NCBI GenBank assembly: GCA_017618275.1
Contig: JAFZUS010000101.1
Location: 62,001 to 126,000 of the forward strand
Reading direction: 5' to 3'
DNA length: 64,000 nucleotides
Source of the DNA: Prevotella sp.
GTDB lineage: Bacteria; Bacteroidota; Bacteroidia; Bacteroidales; Bacteroidaceae
Shown piece after piece: positions 33,561 to 41,836 of the stretch. Under the pieces are notes generated by a model. The model saw nothing but the letters and a program-made list of their open reading frames with translations. It did not search any database and was not told where the DNA came from. The stretch's first letter is position 1. The number at the start of each line of letters is the position of its first letter. The translations under genes and the position numbers were made by a program.

Positions 33561-34028
33561 TTATTTCCACGATGTTTTCTTCCATTGGTATTTATTACCA
33601 GAATCCCCATACTGCTCTTTGCGGACTTGCGACTTCACCCATTGCTGATCCATTTTGATGGAGGCATTAAAGGCTGTGGCGATCTTGCTCCTGTCGTAGC
33701 CTTTATTCGCCTTATAGCGTTCACGCATTTCCTTGCGAATCAACGCCACGTTGCCACTCTTCTTGTCCTTGAACTCCTCTATCAGCGCATCCGTATCCAA
33801 GTTCTTGATACGCTCTTCCCGCTTCCCCACCTTGTCAGCAAACAAGGTGTCAAACACAACCTCCCTGAACTTCCTGTCATTCTTCACCCACTTGCTGTAA
33901 TAGAGCGATGTCAACTCCTGCCTCGAAAGGTTAGGCAACATATCCACGCACTTCCTTAATACCCCGTCTTCCCATCCCTTGAAATGGAACAACTTCACCT
34001 GCTGTAAAATGTACTCGTAATCCGTCAT
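33561..34028 (-). CDS. Hypothetical protein
   Basis: 155 aa, strongly charged and probably helical throughout (for example REERIKNLDTDALIEEFKDK). It is basic at the C-terminus (YDRSKIATAFNASIKMDQQWVKSQVRKEQYG). No family recognised. It lies 18 bp after the DnaB-C-like gene and is probably in the same operon, so a nucleic-acid-related partner role is possible but unsupported. Confidence 0.6.
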   Translation of the reverse strand: MTDYEYILQQVKLFHFKGWEDGVLRKCVDMLPNLSRQELTSLYYSKWVKNDRKFREVVFDTLFADKVGKREERIKNLDTDALIEEFKDKKSGNVALIRKEMRERYKANKGYDRSKIATAFNASIKMDQQWVKSQVRKEQYGDSGNKYQWKKTSWK

Positions 34029-34046
34029 AACTATATTTCTTATGCG

Positions 34047-35042
34047 TTAAAATGGTAATTCTTCTTCAAGATCGAAAGTGTCAATCAGTTTTATTATAGC
34101 TTTGCTAGCCGTACCAAATTCTTCAAGACTTACAGGCTTTGAAGCGCTTCTATCATATATTTCACTAACAATACCAGTATCTTGATTATACTCCAACAAG
34201 AAACTACCCAATGGCTTTAGAGCATTCTTTTTCACTATGATTTCTATCCGTCCATGTAAGTCTCGACCTAATTCATCTTGATAGATATGGTAATACTCAG
34301 GACGATGCACCATCATTATAACGTCTGCAAGCCCCTCAATAAAACTTGAATTTGCCAAATCCATCAACTGTGGCTGCTTACCTTCGATGCCTTCTCGATA
34401 CTCTACACCTCTGCCCAACATTGAGCCAATGACAATTGGTACATCTATTTGGCGGGCAAGTTGTTTCAGCGCATGCATCACCTTAGCTATTCTCTCTGAA
34501 GCATTCTCGTCTTCTTTGGTGAAGTTTATCATTTGCAGACAGTCTATGAAGATAATCCTTAATCCCTCTCCTCTGCTACATTTTTTTGCTGTTTCTACTA
34601 ACTCATCGAAAGGTAAATCCAAACTGTCGTGCAAAAACAGTGGCGCATCCCCCAAAGGTCCAACCTTTTTATCCATTCTTTCCCAATCATGCAATTCCAG
34701 GAGTCCTTGTTGCAAGTGCAAAATAGGGATATCACAGTGGATCGTCAGAAATCTTTGTATATAGTCGGACTTCATATTATTTGTTGAAAATAGCAACACA
34801 GGTAGTTTGCTCTCTATAATGATGTTTAATATTATAGACAGCATAAATTCTTCTTTCCCCATACAAGGTCTGCCACCAATAACGTAAACCTTTCCTTTCT
34901 CAAAACCACCTATCATGTAATCTAAATCTTGAAATCCAGAAGAAATATCAGGTGCGTTGTCATTTTTAACCGTTGTCTGTATCTGGGTCATACAATCCTT
35001 CAGCATTTCTCGCATGTTTGTGTAACTATTATCACTCTTCAT
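34047..35042 (-). CDS. DnaB C-terminal-like RecA-fold ATPase
   Basis: 331 aa from ATG 35042; the longer GTG reading from 35111 crosses the -7 box at 35066-35073. It corresponds to the C-terminal helicase domain of DnaB: ISSGFQDLDYMIGGFEKGKVYVIGGRPCMGK (Walker A region), LRIIFIDCLQMI (Walker B), then IGSMLGRGVE, DLANSSFIEGLADVIMMVHRPEYY and IEIIVKKNALKPLG. The N-terminal primase-binding domain is missing and the P-loop reads GKEE instead of GKTA/GKST, so nucleotide use may be impaired. The family function is replicative DNA unwinding as a hexamer. Being solitary, short and accessory, it may load onto or regulate foreign DNA. Confidence 0.78.
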   Translation of the reverse strand: MKSDNSYTNMREMLKDCMTQIQTTVKNDNAPDISSGFQDLDYMIGGFEKGKVYVIGGRPCMGKEEFMLSIILNIIIESKLPVLLFSTNNMKSDYIQRFLTIHCDIPILHLQQGLLELHDWERMDKKVGPLGDAPLFLHDSLDLPFDELVETAKKCSRGEGLRIIFIDCLQMINFTKEDENASERIAKVMHALKQLARQIDVPIVIGSMLGRGVEYREGIEGKQPQLMDLANSSFIEGLADVIMMVHRPEYYHIYQDELGRDLHGRIEIIVKKNALKPLGSFLLEYNQDTGIVSEIYDRSASKPVSLEEFGTASKAIIKLIDTFDLEEELPF

Positions 35043-35065
35043 ATCATTATTATTTAATTCAGTGG

Positions 35066-35073
35066 CAAAGATA
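35066..35073 (-). promoter_or_regulatory. -7 box of the DnaB-C-like operon
   Basis: Minus-strand TATCTTTG, 24 bp before ATG 35042. Confidence 0.65.
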
Positions 35074-35108
35074 CGAACTTGCATCTTTGCCACCAAACAA
35101 TTTCGCCC

Positions 35109-35121
35109 CACAAGGCTTGTG
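35109..35121. promoter_or_regulatory. CACAAGnCTTGTG dyad, copy 1
   Basis: CACAAGGCTTGTG with flanking GGAAATGCGTTTTT matches, in inverted orientation, AAAAACGCTTCCACAAGC at 45653. The dyad centre is 45-46 bp upstream of the -7 box centre of the DnaB-C-like operon. The CCACAA/TTGTGG arms could also form a small hairpin after the gene ending at 35133. Confidence 0.5.
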
Positions 35122-35132
35122 GAAATGCGTTT

Positions 35133-36152
35133 TTATTCCCAGACCACCAGATCACGCGGCAGAGTGACTTTCTTTACCTCGCCTCGTTCTCCTGTTACAA
35201 AATAATTCTTAGCAAGCCCCTCATCGAACTCCTTCACAAATGCAGAACGAATACGGGCACATTTTTCATTGATAGAATTGAGAAGCGGATTTGTAACATC
35301 TTCAATACTTTGAATCGTTCTGTTACTCAGTCCCATAGGTTTCAAACCCTTATAGATGCTTAGTAACTCATCCCTGTAATCAGCAAGTTCTTTAAACACG
35401 ATACCATCAGGATGCTTTAAGAACAAGAAGTACACCGCTTTTATCAGAGGTTCCATCTTAATCTCAATATCATTATAGTCAGGAAGTAAAATCCGATTGT
35501 CTTTCGTGACAACAAGACGGCTCAACTGTGCTTTGGTTTTGAACAATCCTCTAAAAGTCCATTCGTTCAAACCCTTAGCCCTTATTTTCTGCACACGAAC
35601 GTCCAAATCCTCCAGTAAAGTCAGACTTACAAATTGTTGGTCTTCGTCAAGAGCCAGAATACAAGGGATATGATCATTCTCTTTGCATCCAGCAATAAGG
35701 TTGTTATACTCTGAATACATTACAAAGCGGCATTTCTTATCATCAAAACTATGTATCTCCACCAAAATATCATAAGACACACCATCACAAGAAAACGACA
35801 GTTGACAATGTGAATTCTTCAGTTCGTATGGAGTCGCCCACGTGATAGATTTGTTGCCCAGTTCTGTCTTAACATATTGTTCTATTGCAGCAACAGCAGC
35901 AGCCTGTTCATGAAAATTGGTCTGACTCACAACACCAAAAGGAGAATGACCACGAATCTGCTTATTCCACCACTCTGCAGATGGCGTTACCCAAATCTCT
36001 TTTATTAATCCATCCTCTATTGTCAAACGATGGGCCAGATCCTCATACTCGCCATCAACAGTGATTCGTGCACAGGAATGTCCATTCATCATGACAATAT
36101 CAGCCTTATAGTTTTTTTTCGAGTATTGGAGAGAATCAAAAACCTGACTCAT
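35133..36152 (-). CDS. Protein of unknown function (C-terminal part of a frameshifted gene)
   Basis: 339 aa if started at ATG 36152. The C-terminal half is homologous to the protein at 32196-32771. The frame stays open upstream of the ATG and reads YEFHEPYLDKNIKWSGG ... KENYIKLM, as protein-like as the rest. It therefore seems to continue into the fragment at 36158-36364 through a one-base deletion near 36248. The N-terminal part (NGHSCARITVDGEYEDLAHR) has no family I recognise. The function is unknown. The repeated occurrence of this C-terminal domain in the region suggests an accessory-element protein. Confidence 0.6.
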   Translation of the reverse strand: MSQVFDSLQYSKKNYKADIVMMNGHSCARITVDGEYEDLAHRLTIEDGLIKEIWVTPSAEWWNKQIRGHSPFGVVSQTNFHEQAAAVAAIEQYVKTELGNKSITWATPYELKNSHCQLSFSCDGVSYDILVEIHSFDDKKCRFVMYSEYNNLIAGCKENDHIPCILALDEDQQFVSLTLLEDLDVRVQKIRAKGLNEWTFRGLFKTKAQLSRLVVTKDNRILLPDYNDIEIKMEPLIKAVYFLFLKHPDGIVFKELADYRDELLSIYKGLKPMGLSNRTIQSIEDVTNPLLNSINEKCARIRSAFVKEFDEGLAKNYFVTGERGEVKKVTLPRDLVVWE

Positions 36153-36157
36153 CAGTT

Positions 36158-36364
36158 TTATGTAATTCTCTTTGCCATGAATTTCTTTATTTGGCGCTCC
36201 TCCGCTCCATTTGATGTTCTTATCCAGATAAGGCTCATGAAACTCATATCAAGTTTGTTCCAGCACATACATATCAGTTCTGCAGCCTGTCTGTAAGAAG
36301 AAAGCCTACCTGGATTCTCTTTCTGAGAAACATTCCTGTTGAAAATATAATCGAAGAAGTTCAT
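36158..36364 (-). pseudogene. N-terminal fragment of the frameshifted unknown-function gene
   Basis: Starts MNFFDYIFNRNVSQKENPGR and is plausible up to AAELICMCWNKLD (about 36248). Restoring one base there (GATAT to GATnTAT-like) joins it to YEFHEPYLDKNIKW of the downstream frame, giving one protein of about 410 aa. After the break the remaining codons of this frame look random. This is either a real one-base deletion or an assembly error. Confidence 0.5.
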
Positions 36365-36405
36365 TAATGCACCTCCTTATCTTTACGCCATATCACTTCT
36401 ATCTT

Positions 36406-37476
36406 TTACTTCCCATCCTTCTCTTTGTCAATCAATTCCCTGATAGCCCTGTCGTAGTCGCTCTCGTACTGCAACATCTCCATTTTGCGGTATTTCTCGA
36501 ATTCAACGATGGCCTTTTGTTTTGCCTCCTCATGACTGATGGTTCCTTTACCCACCAGCAGTTGCCTGCCAGAGAGTTTCATCAGTTCGTCCAGTTTCTC
36601 TATCCATTCCACCATCCTCATTGGCATCTGCTGGAGTGCCTGGATTTCTGCAAAGTCCAGATACTGTGACACCAGCAAGTTCAGATAAGTCAGTTCCTCC
36701 TCCGTCAGGTAGTTCTTGGCTATCTGCACATCCTCTTTCGTGATATAGTTGCCCTTGAAGTTCGTCATTCCCACCATTGGTTTGTCGGCATCCACTCTGT
36801 CGTATATCAACTCAGCAGCCGTATGCTGATGAGCCGCATAGTGCAATTTGTTCTGCACCGTAGCGAAGAACTGACGAGTCAGATTGGCATTGGAATCATA
36901 GTCGATGCTCGTGATAAAGATGTCCGTCACCTGCTGATACAGGTTACGCTCACTGCTACGGATGTCGCGGATGCGCTGCAACAGTTCCCTGAAGTAGCGG
37001 CTTCGATTCCCCTTCAATCGTTCATCATCCAGCACAAAGCCTTTCTGAATGAACTCACGCAGATGATCCGTAGCCCACTGACGGAAACGAGTTGCCACTT
37101 GCGACTTCACGCGATAACCCACAGCGATAATCATTTTCAGATTATAGTGGCTTATCTGTCGCCTGACGCTTCGGTTGCCCTCTTGTCGAACTAACAAAAA
37201 TTTTTTGTGAGTTCGTTCCGGGTCCTGCTCACCCTCTTCGTATATCTGTCCGATATGATAACTCACATCCTGTTGTGACGCATCGAACAAATCCATCATC
37301 TGCTCTTGCGTCAACCACACATCCTCGCCCTCGAATCTCACATTCACCCGAGCGATTCCGTTATCGTCTTGATAAATCAGGAACGCTTGATTCCTGTTCA
37401 CCAATTCGTTATTCTCTTTCTTTGCCATATAATCTTTTAACGTTTTTATTCCGTTCAATATTATCGTATCATCCAT
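36406..37476 (-). CDS. RhuM family protein
   Basis: 356 aa. The RhuM signature is plain: VNVRFEGEDVWLTQEQMMDLFDASQQDVSYHIGQIYEEGE (about 44-83), then RQISHYNLKMIIAVGYRVKSQVATRFRQWA and LREFIQKGFVLDDERLK. The N-terminal part looks like a KilA-N/DNA-binding-related domain. RhuM is named from a Salmonella pathogenicity island and members abound in genomic islands; a molecular function is not established. An alternative start is ATG 37428 (MAKKEN). It is separated by 121 bp from the gene upstream and may have its own promoter, which I could not identify. Confidence 0.85.
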   Translation of the reverse strand: MDDTIILNGIKTLKDYMAKKENNELVNRNQAFLIYQDDNGIARVNVRFEGEDVWLTQEQMMDLFDASQQDVSYHIGQIYEEGEQDPERTHKKFLLVRQEGNRSVRRQISHYNLKMIIAVGYRVKSQVATRFRQWATDHLREFIQKGFVLDDERLKGNRSRYFRELLQRIRDIRSSERNLYQQVTDIFITSIDYDSNANLTRQFFATVQNKLHYAAHQHTAAELIYDRVDADKPMVGMTNFKGNYITKEDVQIAKNYLTEEELTYLNLLVSQYLDFAEIQALQQMPMRMVEWIEKLDELMKLSGRQLLVGKGTISHEEAKQKAIVEFEKYRKMEMLQYESDYDRAIRELIDKEKDGK

Positions 37477-37597
37477 CAGGCCTCATGCATCAGCCATCTA
37501 TCACTCTCGCTCTTCCCTTATTCTATGCATACTCGTGAGTAAGGCATAGAAGCAACATAGAGTAAAGGTTACACTAAGTATTCAACTTTTGTAATAA

Positions 37598-40500
37598 TTA
37601 CTCTACATCTAATGATTGTTTTAAGAAATATGCCTTGGGGGAGACTTCGACGTCAAAGACCCTCACAATATAATGCAAGGATCCTTGATTTTGAATGTTA
37701 TCAATCCATTCCCATTCTTTTGTTTCAAAAATCAAAGGGAAGTCCTTACTACTTTTTATGGTTCCAACCGTCGTTTTTACTTCAATATAGATGGTTTTGC
37801 CATTATACGAGACAATGAAGTCAAAATCATGAGAAGTAGTCATCAATCGATAATCTCTACCATTAAATTTCACTATTCTTGCATTTTCATCTGTGGGCGC
37901 ATAATTTGACCATTTGATATTAGAGCTACCAAAGCGACTACAAAGCATTTCGTAAACGAAGCATTCTCCTTTGTCGCCAATTTCCCTTTTGCGTTCATCA
38001 GAGATATTTTGCCGAAAACGTTCTGTACTAAATTCTCCTTGCTCCTGTTTTAATTTTCTCAAAATGCCATTGAAATCCAATGAAGGAAAATCTTTCAAGA
38101 TTTCTTGTATGGCAGCCAGTTGAGTTTTGTCACATTGAGCAAGTTCCAATATTTGTAGAGAAGTTATTTCGTCCATGTTGCCTAGTTTCTCAACTATATT
38201 TTTTACATTGTCATCAGTGATAATTTTGTTAAGCTCGTTTAACTCCTCTATACTATTCTTTTCTAATATTTCTTTCACCATTTTTAGTTTTTCATCACCT
38301 TGTTGGATAATACTTGCGACCATATTCATTGTATCTCCTTCACCTAATGAACCTACTATAAGTTTTTCCTTATTAGCTTTATAGTACTTCATTTGTTCAG
38401 AAATGTGCAAGCGTTTGTCCAATTCCATAATCCCGAAAATCAAGGACCTAAACTCAGGATTCTGCCTATTCAATTCATAAGCCTCTAATGAATCATCAAT
38501 TTTTGTAAGTACCGCATTTTGAGTAATAACCTTATTGCAATCTATCGCACTACTCATAATTGAATCATTATGAATTAGTATATCTCTATAGTTAAAATTA
38601 ACTACCGGATTATTTGCAGACAAATCCTTTAATGGTTCGGCTATGCCACCATCTCTTGATAAAGCAGAATACATACAAAAGTCCTCTGATTGGTTTATCC
38701 AAACACCATGATTGTTGAGTTCAGTAACTTTGGTTTTGTATCTACCTCCACGGTAATTAAGTGCAAATGTGAGGAACCTATCGACCCAATCAATACATTC
38801 TTTTGTGTTATAATTGTGCGTTTCTGTAGAAAGTAAGCTACATAAAGTTTTTACATTAACTTTAGCGGCAATTTCACCAGAAACGCCCACAATTGCACAA
38901 GCAATAAATTTTTCCCAATCAAATCCTTCTGCATTATTAATTTCCTTAGCAGTCGGCATACCAACATATATTTTATTCATTACTGAATATATGTATGATA
39001 CGTCAGGATTATTTTTGTAGTTTAATGCTATGGCATGTTTTGTAATTAATAACTGCTGAGTAGATTTATCAAATGAGTCAGATATGCTGCGATATATATC
39101 AGAAGTGCTTTTAGGAGAATGTAATGAATAACCTTCAATGCGTCTATCAAGCAAAGATGAACGCCATTTGATTTCTGTATTTGCGATTTCAGACAAATCT
39201 TTTATTTCCTCTGGAATATTATTGTCGTATGACAATTCTCCAATCTTTTTAAGAATTCCTTTTTGGTTAGGGAATATAGCATAATTAGCAAGTTGTGAAG
39301 TACATTGAACCTCGGTGCAGATTTTAAGATATAAGTTTAACCAATCTATTATCTTTGATTCATCTATATTTTCAAAATATTTGAGTAATGCTGTGCCTAT
39401 CATGGATAGTGAAGTACATTTTTCTGACTCTGCTATCCAATGCGGTATCTGACATAACAGAAAACGGTCACTCTCCGACCATAAATCATCGGATACATTA
39501 TTAAGTTGAGTGAAAGTAGACACTTTAGGCGTAAACCCAGAACATATGTAATTCATTGCTTTACGACGTTGCTTTAGATTCTCGCCAGAGTAGAACTGAG
39601 TTAAAGCATAAGACGCATCTCTACGATTATCATATTGTTTATTAACATCTTTAATAAAGCCGTTTAAATCAGCTATAATACTTGTCATATTATATTCCTT
39701 GATTGATGTTACATATGTAACATCTACAGATGAGCTCAAAAGTCTGTCTTCTACATTTTGTTGAAAAGCAATATGATAAACATTCTTAATCTCTGAAGGG
39801 ATTGGCAATGTGTTATCTCTTCTTAATTCACTAGCTTTCTTTAAAAAACCATTTTGATTTGGTAGAATTGAATAATTTTCAAAAGCATCACTGCCAAGCT
39901 CTTCAAATGTGAATTTAATCACTTCATTGAGCCATGCAAAAGCAGCATTCTCGTCATCATTAAACTTCTCAAAAATCCATGATATGTTTTTCTTGCCAGC
40001 AATCTCTTCAAGGAAATTTTCAACAGAATATTTTATTGAACAATTCCAAGAATCATATTCAACCATGATTTCTCGCCATTCGTGGATGTGCTCCTTCTTT
40101 GGCAACATTCGCTTTACAACAGGACGTAATATTTCCCAAAATTTTTCTCTGCTTTCTTTTTTTGCACAATCAGGCAAAAGCATTTCAGACATAACGAAGT
40201 TGCCATTATCACACTCTAAGAGCGTCTGATTTAGCAATTCTGCACGCCATTTTTTTTGAAGTTCTTTAATCCATGGTTCTGAAGTTTCTTCATCCCAAGA
40301 TTCTGTAGACTTTGGAATTCTAGATGAAGCAAGAAGATAGCGGTTGTGTAAATTGTGTTCAATAAGCCATTGGTTGAAAACTAATGCACTCTTGACAGCT
40401 TTTTCAATAATGCCTCTATTTATTATAGATGGCTTGTCATCCGAATCACCATGAATTTGAATGTCATCACGAGGCTCCGTAGGGATAAACCTAAAGCCAT

Positions 40501-41455
40501 TCAAGAAATATGGGAAATAGAATTGATGCGAACCAATAAGAGGGAAATCACGTAATAATACAGGTAATTTGTCATCTCGCTTTACCGCATACCACTGTCC
40601 ATTTTCTTCTTCAATTTCGATTGACAAGGACACATCGTCCGTAGTATATGTTAGATATTTCTTTGATAATTCTCCGTTTGCGATAGTTGATAAAACGACA
40701 TTCTCATCTTTTTCTTCACGTGAACAAATATATCGAACATCGGTACCTTCAAGACGATTTATAACTCTTACTGATTTTACCTTTGGCAAGTTTATCATTG
40801 TTACAGGCAATGTGTTCACAAGGTCGTTAATACCTAAAAGAGCTAATTGAAGCTGTGACTCTGATTCTATTCTATAAGTAAATGAGGTATCAAAATCGTT
40901 TTCAGTATGTCGTTCATAATCTTGTACAAATGGGAATAATAAACCATCAGGGTCGTTGTCCAATTTTGCAAATTCTGTCATTGCCTCCTTAATACGAGGT
41001 GCTAGTTCTTCCTTTGAGGAACCTGATCGATCCAGTTTGAGGTTAAAATGGCGGAATCTGTCATTGAAATCCTGCAATACACCTTTTACATCAATGACAT
41101 CGGCGATAAGGTGTGTCGTGATAAATCCCGTACCAAACATTCCTGTAACATTCTCATCCTCGTTAGTCGAACTTTTTGAACTAACTTGTTGAATAAGACA
41201 TGTTACGTCTTTGAGCCTAAAATATAATCCGTTGTGACGGAATACAAAGGTGTGTTTATCAATAACTTCAAATTCTATTGAGACACCTCCAAACTTTGGA
41301 TTATAGACATCTTTCGCATTTTGCATCATTTCCCAGATGCAACGCTTTGCCGACGCCTTGCGTTTATTACGTACGGTATTCAGTTTCTCTCTAATTTTCC
41401 CAGCTGTATTGTCAATACTGTTGTCCATATACAGCTCTAAAATAGACATACTCAT
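37598..41455 (-). CDS. GHKL (sacsin-like) ATPase with C-terminal DUF3883 nuclease-like domain
   Basis: 1285 aa. An N-terminal GHKL ATP-binding domain of the sacsin/Hsp90 type shows the N-box CIWEMMQNAKDVY (39-51), FRHNGLYFRLKDV (72-84) and the lid VTGMFGTGFITTHL (103-116). A long helical, low-similarity middle follows. The C-terminal end (about 1165-1275) is a DUF3883 domain: GDKGECFVYEMLCSRFG, then DFDFIVSYNGKTIYIEVKTT, with the D-(E/V)-K arrangement of a PD-(D/E)XK nuclease. Proteins with this layout occur in bacterial defence loci. It is the last gene of an operon with DUF1848, a helicase fusion and TerB. The DNA is markedly AT-rich compared with the flanks, pointing to transfer. Confidence 0.82.
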   Translation of the reverse strand: MSMSILELYMDNSIDNTAGKIREKLNTVRNKRKASAKRCIWEMMQNAKDVYNPKFGGVSIEFEVIDKHTFVFRHNGLYFRLKDVTCLIQQVSSKSSTNEDENVTGMFGTGFITTHLIADVIDVKGVLQDFNDRFRHFNLKLDRSGSSKEELAPRIKEAMTEFAKLDNDPDGLLFPFVQDYERHTENDFDTSFTYRIESESQLQLALLGINDLVNTLPVTMINLPKVKSVRVINRLEGTDVRYICSREEKDENVVLSTIANGELSKKYLTYTTDDVSLSIEIEEENGQWYAVKRDDKLPVLLRDFPLIGSHQFYFPYFLNGFRFIPTEPRDDIQIHGDSDDKPSIINRGIIEKAVKSALVFNQWLIEHNLHNRYLLASSRIPKSTESWDEETSEPWIKELQKKWRAELLNQTLLECDNGNFVMSEMLLPDCAKKESREKFWEILRPVVKRMLPKKEHIHEWREIMVEYDSWNCSIKYSVENFLEEIAGKKNISWIFEKFNDDENAAFAWLNEVIKFTFEELGSDAFENYSILPNQNGFLKKASELRRDNTLPIPSEIKNVYHIAFQQNVEDRLLSSSVDVTYVTSIKEYNMTSIIADLNGFIKDVNKQYDNRRDASYALTQFYSGENLKQRRKAMNYICSGFTPKVSTFTQLNNVSDDLWSESDRFLLCQIPHWIAESEKCTSLSMIGTALLKYFENIDESKIIDWLNLYLKICTEVQCTSQLANYAIFPNQKGILKKIGELSYDNNIPEEIKDLSEIANTEIKWRSSLLDRRIEGYSLHSPKSTSDIYRSISDSFDKSTQQLLITKHAIALNYKNNPDVSYIYSVMNKIYVGMPTAKEINNAEGFDWEKFIACAIVGVSGEIAAKVNVKTLCSLLSTETHNYNTKECIDWVDRFLTFALNYRGGRYKTKVTELNNHGVWINQSEDFCMYSALSRDGGIAEPLKDLSANNPVVNFNYRDILIHNDSIMSSAIDCNKVITQNAVLTKIDDSLEAYELNRQNPEFRSLIFGIMELDKRLHISEQMKYYKANKEKLIVGSLGEGDTMNMVASIIQQGDEKLKMVKEILEKNSIEELNELNKIITDDNVKNIVEKLGNMDEITSLQILELAQCDKTQLAAIQEILKDFPSLDFNGILRKLKQEQGEFSTERFRQNISDERKREIGDKGECFVYEMLCSRFGSSNIKWSNYAPTDENARIVKFNGRDYRLMTTSHDFDFIVSYNGKTIYIEVKTTVGTIKSSKDFPLIFETKEWEWIDNIQNQGSLHYIVRVFDVEVSPKAYFLKQSLDVE

Positions 41456-41530
41456 GATTGCAGATTATTGTATTTCACTTATTTTGTACTTACACAAATC
41501 TTATAACTACTATAGAAGTTTCTTATATGA

Positions 41531-41836
41531 TTAAATCCATAGTTGATTCATTATCTCTGTTTCCTTTGGATGTATATAACCATCTGCCTCAGCCATTGAA
41601 ACAAAGAGAGACTGGGCATATTGCTTTTTATCGTCCAACATCTCATTGATAACAGACCTTGCCTGAATATCATCCATATTAGTAATATCTTCCATATCAC
41701 TTATTTTTATACCAAGTTCTGCAAATACCTTATCCATATATTCCTCCTCCTTGGGATGGATAATTCCATCTGCCTTCATTATCTGCGAGAGGATAGTAAC
41801 TATTGCGAATTTTTCTATTATTGTAAATTGTGTCAT
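41531..41836 (-). CDS. TerB-domain protein
   Basis: 101 aa, a single helical TerB/DjlA-like domain with the internally repeated acidic motif MKADGIIHPKEEEYM (21-35) and MAEADGYIHPKETEIM. In TerB these residues bind metal. TerB proteins are linked to tellurite and phage resistance and appear in several defence systems. Its ATG overlaps the helicase stop by 4 bp (ATGA), so the two are translationally coupled. The GHKL gene follows after 75 bp. It probably acts as an adaptor or metal-dependent sensor within the system. Confidence 0.82.
   Translation of the reverse strand: MTQFTIIEKFAIVTILSQIMKADGIIHPKEEEYMDKVFAELGIKISDMEDITNMDDIQARSVINEMLDDKKQYAQSLFVSMAEADGYIHPKETEIMNQLWI

Noticed and set aside
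35108..35134. Terminator for the frameshifted gene as sole explanation of the dyad
   Set aside because: The stem is only 6 bp with no T-run on the proper side, and the same sequence recurs at a fixed distance before two other promoters; a binding site fits better.
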